A stretch of DNA of 64,000 bases, taken from the NCBI RefSeq assembly GCF_020184175.1, contig NC_065531.1, forward strand, positions 7,337,213 to 7,401,212, given 5' to 3'. A program made the translations under genes and the position numbers. This document shows positions 24,014 to 36,829 of the stretch, one piece after another; the stretch's first letter is position 1, and each line of letters starts with the position of its first letter. A model generated the notes under the pieces. That model searched no databases. It saw only the letters and a program-made list of their open reading frames with translations, and was not told the origin of the DNA. Origin of the DNA: Aphis gossypii. Taxonomy: Eukaryota > Arthropoda > Insecta > Hemiptera > Aphididae.

Positions 24014-25187
24014 TGTTTAATTTGAACATTAGTGCATGATCAAAATGTTACTGAATTCCTAAGTACCATATCTATTTTTCATCTCATAGGCATTTGTCAT
24101 TTGATATCAAATAATAACTAATAAGCCACAACTCACTAATATATATTTCACGACTGACAGAATAGTCACACCTGTCATTATCATAAACGACGTAAGCATT
24201 ACGTGTATAATTAAGCACAATAATATTCAAAACATCAAGTATAATTTAATTCTCGTAATGATAAAATATATTCATTACTTTAGTTTAATATTCACTTATG
24301 ACTTGAATATTTATTAATTATAGTACTTAAAAAATAAAAATAATTCTTGCATGGATGGGTTAGATATTATACCATAAAAGTTAAGGAATCATAGCTTTGA
24401 TTTTTTTGTCTTCCAAAACTGAACAAATTTTATGTGCTTTATAAGCAAACGTCTTAGGGATATAATTAAAATTTCCATAATTTGATATATTGAATCCAGT
24501 CGTTATGTAAACACCCAGGAAATATAAAATTGTCCATCATAGATGCATATAGTAATTATCGTTAGGTGCTACTTGCTGTGTAATAACATCGAGTAGTAAT
24601 CTTTTTTATACTTTTTTATACATTTTTATACAGTATTTATTGTATTTTTATCGTCATATATATAAAACAGAATGCCATAGATATTCACGGAAGCTACAAA
24701 ATGGATTAAATCGGGGGATCTTTTACATTTAAAGAGTGCACTATGACTATGGGACAAGTTATAAGCATAATTTTATGGACCCAATTCCTGTTCCACGGAA
24801 TATTGAACGACAAAAAAAGAAATATAGTAGTATCAATAATGTGCAATTTGTACAAAAAAAAAAAAATTAAAAGAATTAAAAAAATTGTAAAACATTTCTT
24901 AGGCGAAATCAAAATTAAAAATATAGCTAGATGAATTATCAATATTATATTAACTTAAATTTTTATGTGTTACTTTAAATTATGAAAATATATACACAAT
25001 TAACGTTTTTATTATTAACTGAGGTATCCTAAACCTTAACACAACGATATAGAACCATTTGTTTGATTATGCAATTAGTAATATTATATGCAATAGCATT
25101 TTTTCAATAAATAATAAAATAGTATAAAACCTTAATTTTTTTTCTAATTTAAGCTGAAATGATAGAATTATATTTAATGCTTTTTAT
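24014..25187. other. AT-rich intergenic DNA
   Basis: No gene called. Overlapping short open frames on both strands near 24,706-24,942 contain a long A-run and show no domain, so they are treated as chance. Confidence 0.35.
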
Positions 25188-25265
25188 CAGCGTTTCTTAA
25201 AGTGTGGGTGGTTGCGACCCACTTGGGAGTCGTCAGTCAATTTTTGGTGGGTCGCAAAATTTTTT
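25188..25265 (+). mobile_element. one end of a hAT-type transposon (orphan terminus)
   Basis: It starts cagcgtttcttaaagtgtgg and continues with gcgacccacttgggag and a second ggtgggtcgc. This is the well-known terminal layout of Buster/ZBED-type hAT elements (CAGnGnTTCTnAAACTGnGGGTCGCGACCC). The inverted partner was not found within the next kilobase or beyond the LINE, so this is a truncated end, and its inner border is undefined. Confidence 0.55.
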
Positions 25266-25727
25266 TTGAATAATATAGATTCTAAGAAATTTATGTTAAA
25301 AATATTAAATATATTATTATATTATTAAATATACTTATATTATTATAGCAATTAAGTATCAAAAATTACGTAGGTAACAAATTTCATTCTACTAAATACC
25401 TAATAAAAATGTACACATATTTATATAATACAAATTTTTTTTTTTACTACTTTTTTAAAAATGAAACAATGTGGGCCGTTTTTAAAAAAAAAGCTATTTA
25501 AGTATGTTATAGGATGTTTTAACTACAAGTATACGACAGAATGGTGGAATAAAAATCGTTGATATCAAAACATTGCAGTGACCACTATATCATGAAATCA
25601 ATATTACAACAACAGCTTTACAAGCAATAGTAAATTGAAAAACAGTGAACATATTTTATATTAATCAAATAATATTATACATAAAAATGTCCTTATACAT
25701 CTCTCATACGTGTTTTACTTAGAGAAT

Positions 25728-25740
25728 AATAAATGTTATT
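25728..25740 (+). repeat. LINE target site duplication, left copy
   Basis: aataaatgttatt lies directly before the LINE 5' end and recurs exactly at 31,061-31,073 after its A-tail. The first one or two A residues could instead belong to the tail. Confidence 0.8.
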
Positions 25741-25913
25741 ATTCAGTACGTGTGTCACAGCCGACCGATACACACGTGTGTTACCGTCAGTCGCTTATCG
25801 CATTTTTAGCTTCCGATAGCAACTACGAGAACTTCACCGCAATTAAGAAGGTATGCTCTTTAATTACGGCCCCCCTTAACCAATTAGGCATAGCACTCAC
25901 GAGTCCATCCGAC

Positions 25914-27254
25914 ATGTCGGACGACCCTGATATCAACACACCTCTTTCCAAACCAAAATCATCACAGCCAGACACGCAAAAAACCTTCGCCGAAACAACC
26001 GCAAATGTCTCCTTCCCGAAAAAAGACCAAGCTATAATTTTCAACACAATCCAAGATGTACCACAGATAGAATACATCAAAGCTTTCAGCTCACTTACGC
26101 CACCAAACAATATAAAATTCGCATCTCGAGTGTCGAACAATAGGTTCTGTATATACTTCGCAAACAAAAACATCGTCGAGCAAATCATAGCAAAACAACA
26201 TTACATAACAATAAACAACACCGAAATACCGTATCGCCGCCTTATCAACCCAGCCAAGCGCATAATACTATCCAATGTCCAACCGATAATCCCACACGAC
26301 ATAATCGCTAAAGCAATTAACAATCTTTCAATTAAAATGCTATCACCGATTACGTTCATGAAGGCCGGTTTTACTAACGACGAGTTCGGTCACATAGGCA
26401 GCTTCAGACGCCAACTATATATACACCCTGAGCACAGTGATAAAATTCCGAGCTCGATTCTATTACAATTTGATCAAACGGAATATCGTATATTTTTATC
26501 GGATGACACTGTGACATGCTTTTCGTGCAAACAAACGGGCCACACTTCAAACCACTGTAAAAATACACCAGAATATAATGCCGCACCAACTCTCGGCAAC
26601 AATCCTAAAAATATCATGGACACCAACGATCAGACAACCCAAAACACAGATAGCTCCCCCACCTCCATGGATATACCACACAATGATGAAAACCTCAAGG
26701 AAACAACAACCAACCCACCAGTCACACAGGAACCACCCGCCCAGGAAAAAAGATCCGCACCATCAACATCTAGCTCCAGCTGCCAGGATACCACGTCTAT
26801 CGCAAAAACCCCAACCGATTCAACACCTCCCCAAACAGAAATCGTAAAGACACGGACCACCAACGGTACACTCGAAACCAAATTAAAAGAATCAGCCAAA
26901 AACCCACAACCCCCTCATAAAAAACCAAAACGCACAAACTCGATCGAGCAGATAATAATGAAACTAGATGAAGCGTTACTCCCTGCAAAAAAGACTTTTG
27001 AAAATATCCCAAACCTGAAAATCAACTACAATCAATTTAAATACATTATTGAAAACACACTTTCCGAGCCAAACCCCTCCCACATCGTAGAGAAATTCAA
27101 CATCACAACCATGGAAATGATTGTAATTATCGACACGGTTCGCCCGAAAATTAATAACCTTAGCATCAAGAACAGACTCACGAGACTTGTTAATTCACTT
27201 CTCTCGTCTCTTTCAGCTGACCCCACCGACACTCCCATATCACAACAACAATAA
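25914..27254 (+). CDS. LINE ORF1, gag-like RNA-binding protein
   Basis: 446 residues, intact. The start is the first in-frame ATG inside the element (MSDDPDIN); the frame is open further upstream, but there it runs out of the element. At residues 202-215 it has one zinc knuckle, CFSCKQTGHTSNHC (C-x2-C-x4-H-x4-C). Before it is a PRE_C2HC-like domain (roughly 100-200) with KRIILSNVQP and FRRQLYIHPE. The following 100 residues are low-complexity, rich in Thr, Pro, Gln and Ser, and a basic/helical tail contains IEQIIMKLDEALLPAKKTF. Family knowledge: ORF1 proteins coat the element RNA and help bring it back to the nucleus. It ends 43 bp before ORF2, so ORF2 probably relies on re-initiation or a similar mechanism. 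Confidence 0.85.
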   Translation: MSDDPDINTPLSKPKSSQPDTQKTFAETTANVSFPKKDQAIIFNTIQDVPQIEYIKAFSSLTPPNNIKFASRVSNNRFCIYFANKNIVEQIIAKQHYITINNTEIPYRRLINPAKRIILSNVQPIIPHDIIAKAINNLSIKMLSPITFMKAGFTNDEFGHIGSFRRQLYIHPEHSDKIPSSILLQFDQTEYRIFLSDDTVTCFSCKQTGHTSNHCKNTPEYNAAPTLGNNPKNIMDTNDQTTQNTDSSPTSMDIPHNDENLKETTTNPPVTQEPPAQEKRSAPSTSSSSCQDTTSIAKTPTDSTPPQTEIVKTRTTNGTLETKLKESAKNPQPPHKKPKRTNSIEQIIMKLDEALLPAKKTFENIPNLKINYNQFKYIIENTLSEPNPSHIVEKFNITTMEMIVIIDTVRPKINNLSIKNRLTRLVNSLLSSLSADPTDTPISQQQ

Positions 27255-27297
27255 TCCACAAATAGCCAACCACCACTTTTATAATATAGTATCTACA

Positions 27298-30200
27298 ATG
27301 AAGAACCTAAACATACTACAGTGGAATATAAATAGTTTTAACAAAAAACGTCACGATATACAATTAATTATACAAAAATATTCACCCATGTGCATTGGCC
27401 TCCAAGAAACAAACCTAAAAAACGACAAAATACCTAGCATTAAGAACTACAAAATCTTTTATGCTAACCGCCCAGACTGTACTCGGGCCAGCGGAGGCGT
27501 CGCCTCCCTAATACACTCCGACTACCCCAGCGTACAGATCCCAATCCAGTCAGACCTTGAAGTTATCGCGGTCCAGGTAACACTGGAATTCAAAATCACA
27601 ATATGTAACATATACATTCCAAACCAAACACCCTTCAAAACATCCGACCTAGACAACATCATCACTCAACTACCCAAACCCTTCATTCTATTCGGGGACT
27701 TCAATAGCCATAGTGTCCTTTGGGGATCTGAAAAAACGGACACCCGAGGCAAATCAATCGAAAAAATTCTAGATAGTGACTCAATAGCACTCCTCAACAA
27801 TGGCCAACCAACTAGGCTCAACCCTTCAAATGGCACTTTCTCTGCAATTGACCTGTCTATCTCAAGTTCATCGCTAGCCCAAAGAATTTCTTGGTCAGTT
27901 TTACAGGAGATATACGACAGCGACCACCTACCGATCCTTATGACTCTGCTCTCCACCAAGACTATATCTACATCCTCCACCCCCAGATGGTTGTTAAAAA
28001 ACCCAGATTGGGGATTCTTTTCCAACCTAGTTGACACTTTCATGCTGGAGAACCCACAGTCGGATTCCACCTCAATTGACGATGATATCACGTTTATCTC
28101 CGACTCCATTACCAGGGCCGCAGAAATTTCAATAGGTAAATCCACAAACCCGCGTAAGAAGAACCAAGTACCCTGGTGGAGCGATGAAATAAGGGACTCA
28201 ATTAAAAAAAAGAACTTAGCACTTAAAACATTCCAAATCTCAAAAAGCTCCTCTGACTATATAAAACTGAAACAGCTCAGAGCTAAAACCCGTTACCTTG
28301 TTAAAAGCGGCAAGGCCAAATCTTGGAAACTGTTCTCCTCCGGTCTGGGGCCCCAGGCGGACCCATCCACAATTTGGCGCAGAGTAAGGGCAATCCACGG
28401 TCACCCCAAGAATCATCGCATACAGATCATGAAAGACACAGAATTATGTACTGATCCCGACGAAATACCAACCTCTTTGGTGAACTCTTCTATCTAAATA
28501 GTTCGGACGAAAACTACAATGCAACGTTCCTTAATAACAACATCCACATGAGAAACCAACACTATACATCCTGCATTAACCCCAATCTAGACGAGCAGAT
28601 AAAACTCAACTCCCCAATCCAACTAGCTGAAATGGTCAGAGCTACATCAAAATGCACTAGTCTCGCTCCAGGACCAGATGGGATACCGTATTGCTTCATC
28701 CATAACCTACCCATTTCCGCCCTGGATTCAATTATCATGGTATTCAATAAAATATGGTCATCCGGAGCAATACCAAAAAAATGGAAACACTCTATAGTCA
28801 TCCCGATACCCAAACCAAACAAAAACAAATTCGAAACCAAATCATATAGACCAATATCACTCCTCAATACCATGGTTAAAGTATTGGAAAAAATCATCGA
28901 CTCCAGACTTAGATGGTTTCTGGAAAAAAACAATCTGCTAGATCCTCGCCAGAATGGCTTTCGTAGACATAGAAGTACAAGCAACACACTACATGATATA
29001 CAAGCGGAAATCCATTCCACTCTCGAAACGAAACAAGTGATGGGCCTCATAGCCCTCGACATATCCAAAGCTTACGATACTGCATGGCGTCCTCGCATAT
29101 TAAAAATCCTGTCAAATATCATATCTATCGACAAATTATTCAATTTCATAAAGAACTTCCTGACCGACAGAACCTTTCAAGTTAGGTGCAACGGTAAATC
29201 GTCCAAATTATACACACAACACAACGGCGTACCCCAAGGTTCCACTCTATCGGTATCTTTATTTCTTCTAGCAATCAACGATATACCACAAGCTATAGCA
29301 CCCCCCGTAAAATGTACACTGTTCGCTGATGACTTCAACCTTTTCTGTAGAAGCATCAGTCCCAAGACAACTATAACACACTTGCAGGACACGCTAACGG
29401 CACTACAGGACTGGTCACTTGTATCTGGTTTCTCCTTTTCGGTTGAAAAATCCCAGTGCACTTTTTTCACCAATAAAAGAAACATTGGTACCACCACTAT
29501 AACAATGAACAACATACCCATCCCCATCAAAAAGTCCATAAAAATATTAGGTATACTGTTCGACTCAAAAAACACATGGATACCTCATCTCAAGGCTATC
29601 CGAAAGGAGTCGCTCATAAGAATCAACACGCTAAAATGCTTCGCTCACAAGTCATGGGGTAGCCACTCTTCCAGCCTACTACAAATATATAAGGCACTCA
29701 TCCTATCCAAGCTCGAATACAATTCTTTTCTGTTCATAAAAGCTAAGACATCTGCACTCAAAATGTTAGACACCGTTCACAACACGGGCTTAAGACTAGT
29801 CACAGGAGCTTTTCGCTCCAGCCCAATTCCTAGCGTCCTCAACATAGCCGGAGTCGCACCACTCGACATCAGGAGGGTACAAAGCACCATGTTGCTTGCA
29901 GTTAGACGCACCCAAAACAATCTCAGAGTATCGAAACAAATCACGGACTTCCTAGATGATACCCATTTCCCGCACTCAGATGTTATTAAAAATGAAATCC
30001 CTCTGACGGCCCCTTGGCTATTCAACAACTATGTAAACAGCGAACTTAGCGAACTAGTTAAGAATGACACCCCACCCATAGTCTTTAACCAACACCTACA
30101 ATCAATCACCTCCGATCTCTGTGACCACACTGAAATATTCACCGACGGCTCCAGAACTGATAACGGCGTTGGAGCCGCAGTAGTAGTTAAAGACCACGTA

Positions 30201-30932
30201 TCAATGCTAAGACTCCCCAATTTCTGCTCAATATACTCAGCGGAAGCAACGGCAATTTCTTACGCCCTAGACCTCATCAAAACAAGACGCATACTCAAAG
30301 CAGCTATCCTAAGCGACTCGCTAAGTTCTTTAAGGAGCATCCAAAACCCCTTCACTCCGAATGAAATCGCCAGAAAAATTCAGAACCAACTGCATAACCT
30401 CACAAATTCCGGATACTCCATAATCTTGATATGGATACCCAGCCACAGTCAAATCACGGGAAACGAGAGAGCCGATGAAAATGCTCGCCAAGCAATAACA
30501 TCCCCGGACGCTATAAAACTTAATGTCTTTACTCTACACGACGCTAAATCTCTAGCTAAAACAATCACAAGCAACATATGGCTTCGGGCTTGGAGACTAG
30601 GTTCTACAAAACTAAACGAGATCAAACACACCACCCTAACATGGCCCTTTCCTTCGAACACATCCAGGAAAATAGAAACGGCAATCAACAGATTGCGAAT
30701 AGGGCACTCATCGTTAACCCACCAACATCTGATGAAGAAGGAAGACCCCCCTATTTGTACAAGCTGCGGCACACAGCTCACAATCAAGCATATTATATCT
30801 GAATGCCGCCAATTTGAGAGAGAAAAACGGGAAGCAGGAATTTCATACATTCTCGCCGAAGCACTTCAGCCAGCCAACATTCAAAACATGATATCATTTA
30901 TAATCAATTCTAATTTAATTAACCTTCTGTAA
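27298..30932 (+). pseudogene. LINE ORF2: endonuclease, reverse transcriptase, RNase H, with one frameshift
   Basis: The first part (27298-28497, frame of 27298) encodes the endonuclease: NILQWNINSF at the start, LQET with the catalytic Glu, GDFNSHSVLWGS, and SDHLPIL with the catalytic His. At about 28,465-28,480 the frame shifts. The protein continues in another frame (open from there, first ATG 28548) as LFGELFYLNSSDEN, then PGPDGIPY, SYRPISLL, QNGFRRHRST and ALDISKAYD, with the catalytic FADD at 29,322-29,333. RNase H follows with TDGS, SAEA, LSDS and GNERAD, so all four acidic residues are present. A CTSCGTQLTIKHIISEC zinc-type motif closes the protein. Only this single shift separates the copy from a complete frame, so it is inactive as read; a sequencing error is possible. 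Confidence 0.85.
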
Positions 30933-31040
30933 AATAATATGTGTATTAATATTAAGCAATTATCTTCCAATATAACATTTCCAATGTAACCCCATAAATT
31001 TGTAGTAGCCAATGGCCCTAGATGCCGAGGCTTTATTAAT

Positions 31041-31062
31041 AAAAAAAAAAAAAAAAAAAAAA
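31041..31062 (+). repeat. LINE poly(A) tail
   Basis: An uninterrupted A-run directly after ctttattaat. Its last two bases overlap the start of the target duplication. Confidence 0.85.
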
Positions 31063-31073
31063 TAAATGTTATT
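31061..31073 (+). repeat. LINE target site duplication, right copy
   Basis: Exact copy of aataaatgttatt found at 25,728-25,740; the next base differs (g versus a). Confidence 0.8.
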
Positions 31074-33721
31074 GTTGATATTATAGTAGGTAATCTACTT
31101 AAAAAAAAATCATAATTAAGTTATTCGTTTTTTTTTTTTGCTAACAATGTAAAAAATATATGTTTGAAACCCCGACATTGAACAAAAAATATTTTAAAAA
31201 TTTAAAATTTAAAACCAGTAAATTATGTAAAAATAAATTTGTAATTTTTTGATATACATAATCTTGTTTGAATAATCAAATCTAATATAAATTAATATAG
31301 TATAGAAAATGTATGAATGTTACTCATTGTTATAAACTTATTATCCGTACTTATCTTCACAATAATTAAACTAATAAATAATAATAGAAAATAAATATGT
31401 AATGTGTTGTATGCAAAATCTGGTGCATAATTTATCATTTACTGTTGTTGATATTGTATTAGTGTAGTATCGCTATTCTAGATTTCTAATCATTGTGTCA
31501 GTTCCACTATTTAGTCGCTTTATCCATGAAAATTCTAAATGTAAATGTATTGTATATATATATATTATTATATTACTACACAATTTTAAATTTATATACC
31601 ACAGTTATGGGGTATTTGAAAGGAAAATTAAACCCAAGGCCACTTAAATCCATTTAACTTGTGATTTTTAGTCGTCAAGCTTTTTCTGAATGGAATAAAA
31701 ATAAATTTTATTTTCAAACTCTATAGATATATTTACATGCAATATTTACATCTACTTATTTTAATTAAACTTGATAATTATATTTTGTTAAAAATAAGTT
31801 AGGTATACATATTATTTTAAAACGTTAAAATATGTCTCAAAAATAAACCATTAGAGTCAAAGTAGAATATAATATAGGTATAAAAATAATAATATTAAAG
31901 TGTAGTTCTAAAACTATGTAGGTAGCTATAATTTATTATTTATTATAGGCTTGCATTGGGATATCAAACTAATTTTCTTTGTTTAAAAATAACTCTAGAA
32001 TTTTTATTTAAAATAGTTATTTTATTCTAATATTATTGAACTATTGAATAGAAGTAAGTATTTATAAAATACTATTTAATTAGTTTGGGAGCCATATATT
32101 GGTTTATTTTACAAGTATTTGAATTATAACTTATAAGATATGTTCTATTTATATATATTATATATGTATATTTTAATATATTTTAGTACATAAAATAAAT
32201 AACAGCATGACTATAAATTGTTATTTTATAAAAAGAGAATCATCTATCTGCATTAAAGCTATTATATTTCCTTTAATTTCCGTCGAGTTATCTGGTTATT
32301 TGTTTTAATAATAATTAAACTATATTTTATTTGTTACACGATTACAATTGTATAATATTTTAAGTTTGTTTGGTATTTACCATAAAAGTAATAATTAAAA
32401 TGAGTTTAATATAAATATATAATTAAAAAGCTGATAGCTTTTGGCATAAAAGTTGCGAATGACAAATTTATTATTTACAAAAATACCTTAAAAATATTAT
32501 ACATATTATTATAGTAATAATATAATAATATATTGAAAATATATTTTTGTTATATACATATTATATTTAATTTAATTTTCATAATATATCTTTATTATCT
32601 TAAATTATAAATATATGTGTATATATATAATATATAGTTTATTTCAAATAATATGGCTGGTATTGAATTTACATCAACACTTTCAATAGATACTATAAAA
32701 GTGGAACTAATATAATGTTAATTTTAGAAAACGCTTTAGAAGATATTTTTAGAGCAACACAAATATAAGTAATTATTTATCAATATTGTTCATATTTGCA
32801 AATTAATTATTAATTATTATTTATGAGTACCTATAGTTATCTATTATCTCGACTTCAATATAATATTTACAACATATTTACAATAATAAATATTTTTAAA
32901 TATTAACGAGTTATTATATTGGAAATTCCTGTAATTTGTAATGTTATTTTATTGTTCTAAATATTATCAACTTTTCAATATCGTAGAACTTACAAATCTA
33001 CTTAACACTGGTAGTTTGAGAAAGGCATTTCCATTTATTTTATCTGGCTTTACGTTTACATTACCTACTAGGATTAAATGAATATGACTAATTATACCAT
33101 ATTTTATTAGTTATTTAATGTAGGTACAAAATATAAAATGTTTCTAATTCTAACTGAATTCAAACACTTTTTGAGAATTATAAAATTATTAATAGGTACC
33201 TACACATTCTATACACACTTTAATAGTTTAATATAATTTAATTATGATTATTGAACTTTTTTTTGTATATTTTAATTAATTTAAAACTATTACTGTAGGT
33301 ACTTATTTTTTCATGTCTGATAAAGAAATATCTATGTTATTGTACAACCATATTATCTATAATACAATCCTAACTACTTACATAATATCATCGAGAATAT
33401 AATAACTATTAATAAATATATTAAATATATAATTATTTTATTGTATTATGTATAGTATTATGATGATACTGTTATCATAAAACCAAATAAGTTTATTTAA
33501 TGAAAAAATACTATTATTTTTTTTTATTCATACTACAAATATTATTGTATTTAGTACTGAAAAAAAGTTTATGAATCTTATCTAGAATATTAAGTACAAA
33601 ACCCTCAGTATTTACGATTTTATTCGGTCCAGCAAATTATATATACGGTAATTAAATTAATTTAGATTCCCTTAGGAATAAATTGTTGACGTTTTCTCCT
33701 TTAAAATATATTTGAAAACGA
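31074..33721. other. AT-rich intergenic DNA
   Basis: No gene seen. It contains a TA-rich tract near 31,553-31,572 and many ATT/TTA runs. The short phrase 'tgaaaccccgacattgaac' near 31,165 is locally GC-richer and unexplained. Confidence 0.4.
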
Positions 33722-33886
33722 ATGATGTCTGACCGTGGTTTAAAAGTAATTGACATATATGACTGCGGTTGTGAATGGATTCTTTTGAACTATTACTTTT
33801 CTTTTGAAAATGAGGCACTCATTTTATCGGTTCAATGCTCAAACCTATTGAGAACATTTCCGTCATTAGTGAAAAAAAACCTCTAA
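33722..33886 (+). CDS. small open frame with coding-like composition, unrecognised
   Basis: 54 codons starting ATGATG and ending at taa 33,884. The product contains DIYDCGCEWILLNYYF and VQCSNLLRTFPS, with four Cys, a Trp and balanced acidic residues, whereas chance frames here give Asn/Ile/Lys/Tyr runs. GC is locally higher than in both flanks. No signal peptide, domain or splice partner is apparent. It could be a lone exon, a transposon crumb or chance. Confidence 0.15.
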   Translation: MMSDRGLKVIDIYDCGCEWILLNYYFSFENEALILSVQCSNLLRTFPSLVKKNL

Positions 33887-36829
33887 AAAAAATTGAAAAG
33901 TATGTTTTGTAATAGTACTCTGACTGTAGTGGGAATATCATGTAGTATATATTACAAATCTGAAATTGCTCAGTTAAATTGAAATTCTAAATAAATTACC
34001 TAATGGTTAACAAATTATAAGGCAATTTATTTTATAATTTTTTTACTTTGTAATTTAAACCACTTAACTGTAACTTTTTTCAGTAAATACATTTTGATTT
34101 AGTCAATTAAATATGTCAGGATAGTACTTCTGATACCAAATACTATGTTAATATAAGTATAGTACACAGATATTAGATGTTGTGTGTTTTATAAATATTG
34201 TAGATAAGGTACTTATGTGATATGTAAATGGTTAGGTCAGTTAGGTGTAATTCAAAATGGAATAAGATATGTATATAATTATACATAAAACGATTTTAGA
34301 GGGAAAATGCAGTAATTAATAATGATTTAATGTGATTATTATTTATTATTTTTAAGGCTTATAGTTTAATTTAATACTTCAAAAATCTAAATATGCATAT
34401 TGCACGCATTTACGTCCTAAAATAATCTTCAAATGTGACCTAAAAGTATCCAAGAATGATTAAATATGCATTGAAAATAACTAATTAATATCTATATATA
34501 TTATAAAAAATAAAAACCATATAAAATTAGTTAAATATGCAAAAATAAAATTTCTATGAACACCTGTCTCCTAGAATGTATTATAAAACTAATTACTTTA
34601 ACAAAAAGCTGTTTTTATGATAATTAGAAAATATGGTAATTCGTATAAGTCCTTAGTCGTATATTTTTTATTGGTAGATCATCGAATTAAAAAAAAAAAA
34701 AATTCTGAATAGAGGTTAGCTCAAAAATAAACTAAAAACTATTTTTTAAATACATCGGATTTAATGATAAGTATGCTAAAATGTTTACTTTATTTAATAA
34801 ATAATTTAAAATAAAGTTTTTTGAAGGTTAATACCCTTTTTCTTTATATTTACTACCTAAATGATTATTGATTAACAAGTGAAAGCGTTAAATTCAAATG
34901 ATAATTATTGCTTTTGTTATCATTTATTACCATTTTTCACATACTTTTAAAATAAAATCTCACATAATTTTTGTTTTTAAATATCTACTGAAATGGTTTG
35001 CAAACAATTAAATGATGACATATTTTTTATATCAAATCAGTTCCTAAAATTGTATTAAACATAATTCACATGGGCTAGTTTAAAATATTCTCGAATGTTT
35101 AATATAATATTTTTAAATTGGATAAAAGAACAAAAAATATATAGTAAAAAGTACACAAAATCAAAGTACTTTCAATTATTTTTCATTTATAGTATATAAA
35201 GGACATAGGTATATACTTTGTACACAGTATACAACACAATTACACTTCAACCAGCACTTATTTTGTTTGGCAATTACATTTTGCTTGATACAACTGAATA
35301 TTGTTCGTAGTCACATTTCACCCTTTTGTTATTCTTCGTAATTTTTATATTTTTCAACTCTCTTTTCCGACAAATAATTGCAATAGCTTATTATATGATG
35401 TTTGGTAACACGAACTTTTCAATCAATGAGAATTAATATAGTGACCCGTAGAGTATTGAATTATATTGCCAGCCAGATGTCTACAGTTATTTTACGAAAT
35501 CCTATAGCAAATGTGATAAACGTGGGTTTTCAATAACGTAACACGGTAGCAGATGAATAATATATTCAAATCGATGTATATAAATCACGTACACTATGAT
35601 TGGAATAATAACTACTCCAATTAGGTTTCCAAAATGTGAAAGAGGATGTTAAACCATATTATATGTATGAAGTATAACGATGCGTGTCTAAATATGTTTA
35701 CTACCCCGACGTCCCGTTGATGTATATTGTATTATGTATGTCACGTAACTATCACAATGATTGTATCAAAAGAATATTATGAATACGTGGCAAAATGATC
35801 TGATAAAATGTTTGTATTGTATAATTCTAACTTAATTCATATTGTTGTTCTGTTTTCGACATTGAAATAATGATTATTGTTATTATTCTAATAAATCTAT
35901 AATTCACCTTCATTTTAAATATTGTGTTTTCTAAATGTATTTGTTATATTAGAATTTTATTTTTATTCAAGTATATAAATATATAGAATAGATTTTCAAG
36001 AACCCATAGTTAAATTTTATTTCATTATACTTGAAAAGAAATACCATGTAATACCAATGTAATATTATAATATATTTTCATTTCAATGTTTATCGAGGGA
36101 ATGTAGTTTAGCACAAACTAAAACGCATTATACACCGGCACATCGACTCGCTCGCAGTTGTATGCGTGAAGTAACCACATTTTCTTGGCGTAGGGAGTAT
36201 TATAGGTGTATTTATAACACATAGGTACTGAAAATATATTTAACTTATACTATCAGTTTGAAATAATTTATAAGAATCGGATTTACCTAACTAGTTATAA
36301 TAAAATACGTTATTTTTCAGAATAAAAATGACCAAACACGAGGCATTAACAAGTTAGGTTTATTAACTTAGGTCTTAGGAAATAGCTTGATTTAAAATTT
36401 AAATATTAGTCAATATATAATCATTAACAAAAAAGTAACCTTTAAGTACCTACTTGCTTCGACAAAGTCCACAAGTTTGTTCATGTGTTGTAGTTGTATA
36501 TTTCGCACGTTATAATATATTTATTGACACGAGTTACTAGAATGAGGAAAAAAATTATATTTACATAATATGTGCATCCGAATTAAGTACTATGATTTGT
36601 ATAATTTGAGTTTTAATAGGGTGTTTTTATCAAATACAAGTCCAGTCAGTTTAGTTGAAATAAATCGAAACCTATTTTAGTATGGTCATATTATTAAATG
36701 AAAAATATTGGGTTTTGAAATGATTATTATTTTGTTCCTAAATTCATGATTTTTGTTTTGAGTATGAGGAATAAACTAATATACATATATTTATACACTC
36801 ACATGTATATATTTTATAGCTGTGTGACG
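33887..36829. other. AT-rich intergenic DNA
   Basis: No gene seen. A modestly GC-richer stretch lies at 35,400-35,760, and a small CpG-bearing patch lies at 36,118-36,195 (ccggcacatcgactcgctcg). Neither carries a convincing open frame. Confidence 0.35.

Larger units (their letters stand above)
25741..31060 (+). mobile_element. near full-length I-group LINE (non-LTR retrotransposon)
   Basis: The 5.3 kb element starts at attcagtacgtgtgtcacag and ends in an A20+ tail. It is bounded by an exact 13 bp duplication of the target. Order: 173 bp 5' UTR, ORF1 (25914-27254), a 43 bp gap, ORF2 (27298-30932), then a ~110 bp 3' UTR with gatgccgaggctttattaat before the tail. ORF2 has an APE-type endonuclease, a reverse transcriptase, an RNase H domain and a terminal CCHC-like motif. 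RNase H places it in the I/LOA/Outcast/R1 assemblage rather than Jockey. Its base composition is much GC-richer than the flanks. The identical duplications and almost intact frames indicate a recent insertion. It sits about 0.5 kb inside the orphan hAT end. Confidence 0.9.

Noticed and set aside
24706..24942. Overlapping frames on both strands, one with a hydrophobic N-terminus
   Set aside because: The frames run through a long A-run and become Lys/Ile repeats; no homologous feature or splice context.
28562..29575. Long minus-strand open frames across the LINE (168 and 132 codons)
   Set aside because: Antisense shadows of the reverse transcriptase, with no recognisable features.
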